Below, one piece after another: positions 1-6,389 of a stretch of DNA of 20,694 bases. The DNA lies in contig UQPQ01000048.1 in the NCBI GenBank assembly GCA_900542985.1, positions 1 through 20,694 on the forward strand, written 5' to 3'. The DNA is from an uncultured Bacteroides sp. (GTDB lineage: Bacteria; Bacteroidota; Bacteroidia; Bacteroidales; Bacteroidaceae). The position numbers and the translations under genes were made by a program. Position 1 is the stretch's first letter. The number at the start of each line of letters is the position of its first letter. The notes under the pieces are model-generated. The model saw only the letters and a program-made list of their open reading frames with translations, was not told the origin of the DNA and searched no databases.

Positions 1-42
1 CCGATGGTACTGCGTACAAGTGGGAGAGTAGGTAGTCGCCGT
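1..42 (+). rRNA. rrf: 5S ribosomal RNA, 3' end (partial)
   Basis: The first bases match the conserved 3' part of bacterial 5S rRNA, including the stretch GTGGGAGAGTAGGTAGTCGC that forms the terminal stem region. The 5' two thirds lie outside the window. A rho-independent terminator follows within ten bases, as expected at the end of an rRNA operon. The exact 3' end is uncertain by a few bases. Confidence 0.85.
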
Positions 43-50
43 TTTAGTTT

Positions 51-82
51 CCCCGACCCTAAAAGGACCGGGGATTTTTTTT
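51..82 (+). terminator. rRNA operon terminator
   Basis: A GC-rich hairpin (CCCCG pairing with CGGGG, with a short internal mismatch and a further CC/GG pairing around an AAAA-containing loop) is followed directly by a run of eight T. It sits just after the 5S rRNA and should end the rRNA transcript. Confidence 0.85.
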
Positions 83-690
83 GCCTTCTGGCGATGCCTT
101 TTTTGCTGTTGTTCCGTGGCAGGCCTTTCTCCGGTCCGGCACTGCCCCGTTCTTCTTCCTCATTTGTCGTGTCTGACAGCTGTATGTCTTTATTCTGCAT
201 ATCAGGATAATCCTCTCCCTTTATGTAAAGAGGAAAATCCTGAGTACGGCCTGCTTTATTCTTAAATCCCGTCTAGTGTATGGTTTCCGGCAGCTGTATT
301 GGTGGAATCATGTATGATCCCGGAAATCTTCATCGGGTTAGAATCATGGCGTGTCCGGCTCTGGTGGATATGTGTATGCATCCTCTGCTTCTGAAGACTT
401 GTTTCCCTGGTTTTACGAGGCTGTCTTTTATGTTTTTGTCGTTTTATAAGCTATATACTAATTTGTGAATGAAAAAACTCGAGAATCGCTTGCTATATCT
501 TGTGGATTCTTAACCTCTTTTTTTCGTATATGTGTTTTTACTCTCCAATACTTTAGAATAAAAGAGGATTGATAAAAAGTGAACAGTGAGTTAATAAATA
601 ATCAGAAGGTAGAATTAGCTTACTTTGATAAAGGTTGATTACTCTCTTTTGAAACAATGGACTGAATCTTTTTACATATCAGAAATCTTT
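83..690. other. Long intergenic region after the rRNA operon, no gene seen
   Basis: About 600 bases hold no convincing gene. The short open frames here (for example at 4-210 and 280-468) begin in rRNA or terminator sequence or have low-complexity products that resemble nothing I know. One imperfect hairpin is visible at 203-242 (CAGGAT with ATCCTG outside, CCTC with GAGG and TTTA with TAAA inside), but no T-run follows it. The first part is moderately GC-rich; from about 470 it becomes AT-rich, as is usual upstream of a Bacteroidales promoter. Confidence 0.6.
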
Positions 691-693
691 TTG

Positions 694-701
694 TATTTTT
701 G
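694..701 (+). promoter_or_regulatory. Predicted -7 box of the prfB promoter
   Basis: TATTTTTG matches the Bacteroidetes -7 consensus TAnnTTTG exactly and lies 26 bases before the prfB start codon. No clear TTTG is visible at the usual -33 distance, so the prediction rests on the -7 box and its position. Confidence 0.6.
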
Positions 702-727
702 TAGCTCAGATACTTATTACCAAATAC

Positions 728-1843
728 ATGATTACAATAGAGCAACTTAAAGACGTGAAAGAGCGTACTGAAGCACTTTATCGCTACTTGGATATTGAAA
801 ATAAGAAAGTTCAAGTAGAAGAAGAGCAATTGCGTACGCAGGCGCCTGGTTTTTGGGATGATGCTAAGAAAGCAGAAGCTCAGATGAAGAAAGTAAAGGG
901 CTTACAAGGCTGGATTGAAGGCTATAATGAAGTGAAGACATTATCGGACGAGTTGGAATTAGCTTTTGATTTTTATAAAGACGAATTGGTCACAGAGGAA
1001 GAGGTTGATGATGCTTATGCCAAAGCTATTCATGCTGTAGAAGAATTGGAACTGAAAAATATGCTTCGTTCTGAAGCTGACCAGATGGATTGTGTATTGA
1101 AGATTAACTCAGGAGCAGGTGGCACAGAAAGTCAGGATTGGTCTTCGATGCTAATGCGTATGTATATGCGCTGGGCTGAAAGTAATGGATATAAGCTTTC
1201 TGTTGCTAACTTGCAAGAAGGTGATGAAGCCGGTATCAAGACTGTTACCATGAATATCGAAGGAGCTTATGCTTACGGTTACTTGAAAGGCGAAAATGGT
1301 GTACACCGTTTGGTGCGTGTATCTCCTTATAATGCGCAGGGAAAGCGTATGACCTCTTTTGCTTCTGTCTTTGTAACCCCCCTGGTAGATGATTCAATTG
1401 AAGTTGTTGTAGAGCCTGCACGTTTGTCATGGGATACATTCCGTAGTGGAGGAGCCGGAGGACAGAACGTAAATAAAGTAGAATCTGGAGTTCGTTTGCG
1501 TTATCAATATAAAGACCCTTATACTGGAGCAGAAGAAGAAATCCTGATTGAAAATACGGAAACACGAGATCAACCGAAGAACAAAGAAAATGCCATGCGT
1601 CAGTTGCGCTCTATTTTGTACGATAAAGAACTTCAACATCGAATGGAAGAGCAGGCTAAAGTGGAAGCTGGCAAGAAGAAAATTGAATGGGGATCTCAGA
1701 TTCGAAGCTATGTGTTTGATGACAGACGCGTGAAAGACCATCGTACAAACTTCCAGACTTCAGATGTAAACGGAGTAATGGACGGAAAAATAGATGGTTT
1801 CATCAAGGCTTATTTGATGGAGTTCTCAGACAGTGAAGCATAA
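728..1843 (+). CDS. prfB: Peptide chain release factor 2
   Basis: Class I release factor that recognises UGA and UAA in the ribosomal A site and triggers peptidyl-tRNA hydrolysis. The 371-residue product has full family length and aligns end to end with E. coli RF2. Visible landmarks are the N-terminal helical domain (to about 115), the NSGAGGTESQDW block (127-138), the stop-codon recognition tripeptide written here as SPY (199-201) in place of the usual SPF, and the catalytic GGQ (244-246) inside SGGAGGQNVNKVESG. The gene is read through in one frame: at the point where many prfB genes carry an in-frame UGA with a +1 frameshift (about codon 21, after RYL) this one reads TAC TTG GAT, so that autoregulatory site is absent. 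The start is supported by the promoter box 26 bases upstream and by N-terminal homology. Confidence 0.97.
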   Translation: MITIEQLKDVKERTEALYRYLDIENKKVQVEEEQLRTQAPGFWDDAKKAEAQMKKVKGLQGWIEGYNEVKTLSDELELAFDFYKDELVTEEEVDDAYAKAIHAVEELELKNMLRSEADQMDCVLKINSGAGGTESQDWSSMLMRMYMRWAESNGYKLSVANLQEGDEAGIKTVTMNIEGAYAYGYLKGENGVHRLVRVSPYNAQGKRMTSFASVFVTPLVDDSIEVVVEPARLSWDTFRSGGAGGQNVNKVESGVRLRYQYKDPYTGAEEEILIENTETRDQPKNKENAMRQLRSILYDKELQHRMEEQAKVEAGKKKIEWGSQIRSYVFDDRRVKDHRTNFQTSDVNGVMDGKIDGFIKAYLMEFSDSEA

Positions 1844-1856
1844 AATTTCTTTTTTA

Positions 1857-1887
1857 TTGTTTTCTTTCAAAATATATTGTATTTTTG
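1857..1887 (+). promoter_or_regulatory. Predicted promoter of the 43-residue microprotein
   Basis: TATTTTTG at 1880-1887 is a perfect -7 box (TAnnTTTG). A TTG at 1857-1859 sits 20 bases before it, matching the Bacteroidetes -33 element and spacing. The small open frame starts 31 bases downstream, so this gene has its own promoter just after the prfB stop codon. Confidence 0.7.
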
Positions 1888-1917
1888 AGCTATTAGTTTC
1901 TTAAAAAATGCAATACT

Positions 1918-2049
1918 ATGAATCAAAAGAATAGAAAACACGAAGAAAGAGAAAGAAGAGAAGCCGAAAAAGCCAATAAGCTGATTCGAAACTTGTGCAT
2001 TGGATTAATTGTATTAGCTTTGATAACAATTATAGCTTATACGTGGTAA
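1918..2049 (+). CDS. Small single-span membrane protein of unknown function (43 aa)
   Basis: An open frame of 43 codons. The N-terminal half (residues 1-24) is extremely charged, rich in Glu, Arg and Lys, and predicted as an amphipathic helix. Residues 25-41 (NLCIGLIVLALITIIAY) form one hydrophobic transmembrane segment, and the protein ends in TW. It is too small for many gene finders, but three things support it: a consensus promoter ends 30 bases upstream, a strong hairpin terminator follows 26 bases after the stop codon, and the codons give a sensible topology. By the positive-inside rule the charged N-terminus should be cytoplasmic. I do not recognise a named family. An ATG in another frame at 1908 gives no comparable product. 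Confidence 0.75.
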   Translation: MNQKNRKHEERERREAEKANKLIRNLCIGLIVLALITIIAYTW

Positions 2050-2075
2050 TCCAATTTATATGAAGATATTGAGAG

Positions 2076-2119
2076 ATAGTCTCCTGGATAAGTAAACATC
2101 CGGGAGACTATTTTGTTTA
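2076..2119 (+). terminator. Rho-independent terminator after the microprotein
   Basis: A 14-base-pair stem (ATAGTCTCCTGGAT at 2076-2089 with ATCCGGGAGACTAT at 2098-2111, one G-U pair) closes an 8-base loop and is followed by TTTGTTTAT. It separates the microprotein from the CYTH gene. Confidence 0.85.
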
Positions 2120-2167
2120 TATAAAGTATAAAGCCGAATTTTTTATTTTAATATAAATAGAACGGAC

Positions 2168-2653
2168 ATGGCATTGGAGATAGAACGGAAATTTTTGGTA
2201 TGTGATACCACTTACCGAGATTTAGCTTATGCGAAAAGCAGAATCAAACAAGGATACATTTGTAGTGCATCTGGTCGGACAGTCAGAGTTCGCATACGGG
2301 ATGAAAAAGGCTTTCTGACGATAAAAGGAAAATCGGATGCCAGTGGAGTAAAGAGGTATGAATGGGAACGCGAGATTCCGCTGCAGGAAGCAGAAGAACT
2401 GATGCTTCTGTGTGAACCTGGAATTATTGATAAAACCCGCTATTTGGTAAAGAGCGGTCATCACACATTTGAGGTCGATGAATTCTATGGCGAGAACGAA
2501 GGCTTGGTAGTTGCAGAGGTTGAATTGGAGGAAGAAAATGAAATCTTTTTACGTCCATCTTTCTTAGGCGAAGAAGTAACAGGGCGGACAGAATATTATA
2601 ATTCCTCTTTAATGAAAATGCCTTATACAAAATGGGGAAAATCTACCACCTGA
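2168..2653 (+). CDS. CYTH domain protein (triphosphate tunnel metalloenzyme)
   Basis: A single-domain CYTH protein of 161 residues. The signature ExExK motif is EIERK at residues 4-8, directly after the start, which fixes the start codon. The alternating basic and acidic strands of the tunnel are visible: R38, R41 and R43 in the TVRVRIRD stretch, K53 in LTIKGK, the YEWEREIP strand (64-71), K89/R91, and the acidic pairs around FEVDEF (101-106) and VAEVELEEE (115-123). Members of this family hydrolyse inorganic triphosphate, or in some lineages make cAMP or thiamine triphosphate. The short bacterial form seen here most resembles inorganic triphosphatases, but the substrate cannot be decided from sequence. 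No partner gene is adjacent; the flanking genes have their own signals. Confidence 0.9.
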   Translation: MALEIERKFLVCDTTYRDLAYAKSRIKQGYICSASGRTVRVRIRDEKGFLTIKGKSDASGVKRYEWEREIPLQEAEELMLLCEPGIIDKTRYLVKSGHHTFEVDEFYGENEGLVVAEVELEEENEIFLRPSFLGEEVTGRTEYYNSSLMKMPYTKWGKSTT

Positions 2654-2698
2654 AAACTGTTTTATAGGGGGTAAAAACTGTTTATTGATAGAAAACAG
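2653..2698. repeat. Paired AAAACTGTTTT palindromes, candidate operator
   Basis: AAAACTGTTTT (2653-2663) and AAACTGTTT (2674-2683, written AAAACTGTTT) are dyads centred on the same T and start 21 bases apart, about two helical turns. A further AAACAG at 2693-2698 is inverted relative to the second copy. The set starts at the CYTH stop codon and lies 118-148 bases before the sigma factor gene. It could be a repressor or activator site for the sigma factor. The two copies could also pair in RNA as a weak, AT-rich hairpin, so a terminator role for the CYTH gene is the alternative. Confidence 0.4.
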
Positions 2699-2800
2699 AT
2701 GGTTATATGTCTGATTTTGTGGGATGTGTCTTGTGTTTTGTCTGTAATATTGCAGTGTGATTAGAACAACGAATATTAACTCTCGAAATACAAAATAATT

Positions 2801-3304
2801 ATGAAGACAACCACATTTGCTCAGAACTTGTTGAGCATACAGACAGAACTATTTCACTTTGCATTTAAGTTGACAGCGGATCGTGAAGAAGCAAACGACC
2901 TTCTCCAAGAGACTTCTTTGAAGGCATTAGATAATGAAGAAAAATATACTTCGGAAACAAACTTTAAGGGATGGGTATATACCATCATGCGCAATATCTT
3001 TATCAATAATTATAGAAAAGTATTGCGTGACCAGACTTATGTTGATCAAACCGATAACCAGTTTTACTTGAATCAGGGAAATAATCTGGCAGAAGATTCG
3101 CTGGAAGGTTCTTATGATTTGAAGGAAATCCGTCGCACTGTAAATGAATTGCCAAAAGAATATCGCATCCCATTTATGATGTACGTATCCGGATTTAAAT
3201 ATCGTGAAATTGCAGATAAGTTAGGCTTACCTTTGGGTACTGTGAAAAGCCGTATTTATTTCACTCGCCAAAGATTGCAGGAAGAGTTGAAAGACTTCCG
3301 TTAA
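2801..3304 (+). CDS. ECF-type RNA polymerase sigma factor
   Basis: An extracytoplasmic-function sigma-70 factor of 167 residues. Region 2 spans about residues 12-77, with the core-binding and -10 recognition pattern ADREEANDLLQETSLKAL followed by FKGWVYTIMRNIFINNYRK. A polar linker (78-105) precedes region 4 (about 107-163), whose helix-turn-helix is GFKYREIADKLGLPLGTVKSR, the usual -35 reader. No anti-sigma factor or membrane sensor is encoded next to it. Upstream the nearest gene ends about 147 bases away and a pair of palindromes lies in that gap. Downstream it is closed by a strong terminator, so it is a one-gene transcript. Its regulon is unknown; control by transcript level or by an anti-sigma factor encoded elsewhere are both possible. 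Confidence 0.95.
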   Translation: MKTTTFAQNLLSIQTELFHFAFKLTADREEANDLLQETSLKALDNEEKYTSETNFKGWVYTIMRNIFINNYRKVLRDQTYVDQTDNQFYLNQGNNLAEDSLEGSYDLKEIRRTVNELPKEYRIPFMMYVSGFKYREIADKLGLPLGTVKSRIYFTRQRLQEELKDFR

Positions 3305-3356
3305 GATTTATGCATACTCTCTATCTTTAAAATTATATATTAATAACGTTTTTCGT

Positions 3357-3397
3357 AGACTGCATGATGCTGTGAAGCATCATGCAGTCTTTCTTTT
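3357..3397 (+). terminator. Terminator of the sigma factor gene
   Basis: A perfect 15-base-pair stem (AGACTGCATGATGCT with AGCATCATGCAGTCT) closes a GTGA loop and is followed by TTCTTTTA. It lies between two convergent genes. On the minus strand no T-run follows the stem, so it looks directional for the sigma factor, although the hairpin could also help end the vanZ-like transcript. Confidence 0.9.
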
Positions 3398-3409
3398 ATA
3401 AGAATGTTT

Positions 3410-3817
3410 CTAACGTTTTTGAGAGCCTGAAGATTTGAATTTCTGATACAAGGGTTTCCATACATAGATACCCAGGAGGCAGGCAATGCAGACACCAGTA
3501 GCATTGGCCAGTAAATCAAACCAATCTCCACTACGGTTATCGGTACATTGTGATTGCAGTATTTCAATGATACCACTGAGACAGATCGGAAAGCATATAC
3601 TTCCTGCCAAAAAAGTTTTGTAATTAAAAGTCGATTGATGAAAAAGATACTCTATCCATAAGACAGTAGTCAGACCGCCATACATGCAAATATGCGCCAG
3701 CTTGTCAATATAGGGTACTTCGTCCAATGAAGTCTGAGGAGGTTGGAAAAAAGACAGGTAACATATAATGATAACGATCAGTATAGATAAAGGATATGCA
3801 GTTAAATAACGTATCAT
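3410..3817 (-). CDS. VanZ-like family membrane protein
   Basis: A 135-residue integral membrane protein with four hydrophobic segments (about residues 8-23, 43-59, 70-88 and 101-120). The family hallmarks are present: DKLAH (38-42) before the second span, a Glu at 85 in IIEILQ, and the RSGDWFDLLANATG block (95-108). VanZ-domain proteins are named after a teicoplanin-resistance accessory protein, but most members, including the short Bacteroidetes forms, have no known role and should not be read as resistance genes. It is transcribed away from the symporter gene, with its predicted -7 box 23 bases before the start codon. Confidence 0.88.
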   Translation of the reverse strand: MIRYLTAYPLSILIVIIICYLSFFQPPQTSLDEVPYIDKLAHICMYGGLTTVLWIEYLFHQSTFNYKTFLAGSICFPICLSGIIEILQSQCTDNRSGDWFDLLANATGVCIACLLGIYVWKPLYQKFKSSGSQKR

Positions 3818-3840
3818 ATATTAATCTTTAATTTTATAGG

Positions 3841-3848
3841 CAAAAATA
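3841..3848 (-). promoter_or_regulatory. Predicted -7 box of the VanZ-like gene
   Basis: On the minus strand the bases read TATTTTTG, an exact TAnnTTTG match, 23 bases before the start codon of the VanZ-like gene. No clear -33 TTTG is seen at the normal spacing. The -7 box of the divergent symporter gene lies only 12 bases away. Confidence 0.6.
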
Positions 3849-3860
3849 CGATATTTTTTG

Positions 3861-3868
3861 TACTTTTG
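3861..3868 (+). promoter_or_regulatory. Predicted -7 box of the symporter gene
   Basis: TACTTTTG matches TAnnTTTG exactly and lies 39 bases before the ATG at 3908. Because this box would fall inside an extended reading frame that begins with TTG at 3866, it argues for the later ATG as the true start. Confidence 0.6.
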
Positions 3869-3907
3869 GCGCTCAAATTCGGATTAATTATAATTATTAC
3901 TTCATTT

Positions 3908-5275
3908 ATGCAACAGAAAGAGCGTATTAGTTTTGGCAGTAAGTTAGGAGCTGTTTTGGCCGCAGCTGGTTCTGCTGTAGGTTTAGGAAATATTTGGCGT
4001 TTTCCATATGAAGCAGGAAACCATGGAGGAGCGGCATTTATAATAGTATATTTAGGATGTATTTTTATTTTGGGATTACCCATTATGGTCGCTGAATTCA
4101 CGATTGGACGTGGTTCGAAAGCAAGTACGGGGGAAGCATTTAAGGTCTTGGCTCCACATCCGATTTGGAAATGGGTAGGATACATTGGAGTTTTGACAGG
4201 CTTTCTTATCTTGGGATATTATTCCGTTGTAGCTGGATGGACCTTAGAATATACTTTTCAGGCTCTGACGGGTGGATTTGCCGGAAAGACCTCTGCTGAA
4301 TTCATTACTTTGTTTCAGGAGTTTTCCAAAGATCCGCTAAGACCGCTTTTGTGGTTGGTAGTCTTTTTATTATTAACCCACTTTGTGGTGGTAAAAGGAG
4401 TAGAAAAGGGAATTGAGCGCTCCTCTAAATTGTTGATGCCTTTACTTTTTATTTTAATTGTTTTATTGGCTATTTGTTCTTTGACTTTACCTGGAGCCAA
4501 TAAAGGAGTGGAGTTTTTGTTGAAGCCAGATTTCAGTAAGGTTACTCCTGATGTCTTTTTAGGTGCAATGGGGCAGGCTTTCTTCTCTTTAAGTCTGGGT
4601 ATGGGCTGTTTGTCTACCTATGCATCGTATTTTGGCAAAGAAACTCGTCTGGTACATACGGCAGCCAGTGTGGGATTGATAGATACTTTTGTCGCTGTAT
4701 TGGCCGGACTGGTTATTTTTCCCGCAGCATTTTCTGTAGGCATTCAGCCTGATGCAGGTCCTGCTTTGATTTTTATTACATTGCCCAATGTCTTCCAGCA
4801 AGCATTTAGTGCAGTACCTATCTTAGCTACCGTATGCTCTGTACTGTTCTATGTACTTTTGGCTTTGGCTGCTTTGACTTCCACTATTTCACTGCATGAA
4901 GTCTCTACTGCCTTTCTGCATGAAAAATTCCATTTCACCCGTGTCAAGGCTGCCCGTCTGATTACGGCAGGAAGTCTGCTGATTGGTATCGTATCTTCAT
5001 TGGCATTAGGCGATTGGAGTGAATATACCGTAGCAGGAATGAACTTGTTTGATGCTTTGGATTTCCTGACAGCAAAAATCATGTTGCCATTTGGAGGACT
5101 TTTCGCAGCTATTTTTGTGGGTTGGGTAATTGACCGGAATCTGGTCAAGAATGAAGTGACCAATTATGGTACGCTGAAAGCTCCTTTCTATCCTTTGTAT
5201 ATTTTCGTACTTCGTTTTGTCGCTCCTATAGGGATTACTTTGATTTTTATTAACGAGTTGGGATTACTGGGATAG
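3908..5275 (+). CDS. Sodium-dependent transporter, neurotransmitter:sodium symporter (SLC6/NSS) family
   Basis: An inner-membrane secondary transporter of 455 residues. The NSS signature in the first span is clear: GSAVGLGNIWRFPYEAGNHG at residues 21-40, the unwound helix that binds sodium and substrate in LeuT. About eleven to twelve hydrophobic helices follow. Bacterial relatives take up amino acids, often hydrophobic or aromatic ones such as Trp, Tyr or Leu, with sodium; the substrate here cannot be read off. I chose the ATG at 3908 (MQQKERISFGSKLG) rather than the in-frame TTG at 3866 because NSS proteins start shortly before this motif and because the promoter box overlaps the upstream extension. 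The next gene begins four bases after the stop codon, so the two are very likely co-transcribed. Confidence 0.93.
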   Translation: MQQKERISFGSKLGAVLAAAGSAVGLGNIWRFPYEAGNHGGAAFIIVYLGCIFILGLPIMVAEFTIGRGSKASTGEAFKVLAPHPIWKWVGYIGVLTGFLILGYYSVVAGWTLEYTFQALTGGFAGKTSAEFITLFQEFSKDPLRPLLWLVVFLLLTHFVVVKGVEKGIERSSKLLMPLLFILIVLLAICSLTLPGANKGVEFLLKPDFSKVTPDVFLGAMGQAFFSLSLGMGCLSTYASYFGKETRLVHTAASVGLIDTFVAVLAGLVIFPAAFSVGIQPDAGPALIFITLPNVFQQAFSAVPILATVCSVLFYVLLALAALTSTISLHEVSTAFLHEKFHFTRVKAARLITAGSLLIGIVSSLALGDWSEYTVAGMNLFDALDFLTAKIMLPFGGLFAAIFVGWVIDRNLVKNEVTNYGTLKAPFYPLYIFVLRFVAPIGITLIFINELGLLG

Positions 5276-5279
5276 TGTG

Positions 5280-6173
5280 ATGTGGAAAGATTTTTTCTAT
5301 TATTCTAAGGCCGAGCGTAGAATCATTGTATTTCTTTTGCTTCTTGCTCTTATATTGACGGGAGTTTATATCGGGATTTCCCGGAAAGACTCACCGGTTG
5401 TGGCCATGCAGAATAATGAAGAAATCGATTCCTTCCTGGTACAGCTTAAGGAGAAAGAGAAAAATGTTTCTTACAGGAAATATACCAGCAATGCTCCGGT
5501 TGTAGTCTTGCAGGAGTTCGACCCCAATACGGCCGATTCTCTGACTTTCCGTCAGCTGGGTTTGCCGTCTTTTATAGCCCGAAATATCTTACGTTATCGT
5601 GAAAAAGGTGGAGTGTTCCGTTCTCCGGAAGCTTTTGCCCGTATATATGGACTGAAAGAAGAGACATTTCAAACATTGAAGCCTTATATTGTAATCGGCG
5701 AAAGATTCAGACAACGCGATACAATGCAGCATCGTGCCTTGCCTGAAGACTCTTTGTTCGTCATACAGGAAAAATACGAAGAAGGGACTGTCGTCGATTT
5801 GAATAAGGCAGATACAACAGAACTGAAATGTATTCCGGGAATAGGCAGCGGACTGGCTAAAATGATTGTGGCTTATCGTCTTCGTCTGGGAGGTTTTTAT
5901 AGCGTGAACCAGTTGCAGGAAATTCCTCACGTAGGAAAGGAACTGAATAAATGGTTTGTTGTCAAAACAGATACATTGCGTAAACTCTATGTCAATCAGT
6001 TTAGTCTGGATAAACTTCGTGTCCATCCTTATATGAATTTCTACAAGGCTAAAGCTATATTGGAATACAGACGTAAGAGAGGAGCTATAAAGAATATAGC
6101 TCAGTTGTCCATGTTCGAAGAATTCACGGAAAGTGACTTGAACAAGCTGGCTCCTTACTTATCATTTGAATAA
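5280..6173 (+). CDS. Membrane-anchored helix-hairpin-helix (ComEA-like) protein
   Basis: A 297-residue protein with a short cytoplasmic N-terminus, one transmembrane helix (about 14-34) and three ComEA-type helix-hairpin-helix units: residues 80-138 (FDPNTADSLTFRQLGLP), 172-229 (VDLNKADTTELKCIPGIGSG, the best conserved) and 239-296, which is more divergent. This fits the helix-hairpin-helix proteins of Bacteroidetes that are annotated as ComEA-like. ComEA binds incoming double-stranded DNA in naturally competent bacteria, but no ComEC or pilus gene is nearby, so a role in DNA uptake is only inference. The ATG at 5280 is used; a GTG at 5277 is also in frame. It follows the symporter with almost no gap. 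Confidence 0.88.
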   Translation: MWKDFFYYSKAERRIIVFLLLLALILTGVYIGISRKDSPVVAMQNNEEIDSFLVQLKEKEKNVSYRKYTSNAPVVVLQEFDPNTADSLTFRQLGLPSFIARNILRYREKGGVFRSPEAFARIYGLKEETFQTLKPYIVIGERFRQRDTMQHRALPEDSLFVIQEKYEEGTVVDLNKADTTELKCIPGIGSGLAKMIVAYRLRLGGFYSVNQLQEIPHVGKELNKWFVVKTDTLRKLYVNQFSLDKLRVHPYMNFYKAKAILEYRRKRGAIKNIAQLSMFEEFTESDLNKLAPYLSFE

Positions 6174-6216
6174 GTACGTTGGTATTCGTTATTACTCTGT
6201 GCTATGCAAGCAGAAC

Positions 6217-6295
6217 CGTTCGTTCGACGTCGTCGTATATAAAACCGGCGGTGTTGGCTGGAGAAACAACGGCGGCGACTATGCATCCGACGGCG
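6217..6295. other. CpG-rich island in a 216-base intergenic region
   Basis: Fourteen CG dinucleotides fall in 79 bases, while the flanking sequence has few. Repeated short words such as GGCGG, CGTCGT and CGACG recur at intervals. Open frames cross it on both strands with G or C in the third codon position, for example a minus-strand frame ending in ...IVAAVVSPANTAGFIYDD..., but none has a good start codon or promoter. It may be a remnant of transferred, GC-richer DNA or a structured RNA element. I do not recognise it. Confidence 0.35.
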
Positions 6296-6316
6296 CTGAT
6301 TAGAAAACGACTTTGC

Positions 6317-6363
6317 AAAAAAACAGGAACAGTCCGATTGTACAAACTTCGAGACTGTTCCTG
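6317..6363 (-). terminator. Terminator of the alkaline phosphatase gene
   Basis: On the minus strand an 11-base-pair stem (CAGGAACAGTC at 6324-6334 pairing with GACTGTTCCTG at 6353-6363), extended by CGA/TCG inside, is followed by seven T. It starts 27 bases after the alkaline phosphatase stop codon. The loop contains the self-complementary TTGTACAA. Confidence 0.9.
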
Positions 6364-6389
6364 AAATAAAAGTCAATTCTGTTTTGATG

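Noticed and set aside
4..468. Two small plus-strand open frames (4-210 and 280-468) near the rRNA end
   Set aside because: The first begins within 5S rRNA and crosses its terminator. The second has no promoter box, no family resemblance and an unlikely composition.
728..810. Programmed frameshift in prfB
   Set aside because: The reading frame is continuous through the whole protein and the N-terminus aligns with RF2 without a shift. No in-frame UGA is present.
3410..3817. Glycopeptide resistance role for the VanZ-like protein
   Set aside because: Only the broad family matches, there is no vanA-type cluster, and short VanZ-like proteins are common in bacteria with no link to resistance.
3866..3907. 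TTG start of the symporter at 3866
   Set aside because: The added residues do not fit the family and the predicted -7 box overlaps this codon, so the ATG at 3908 is more likely.
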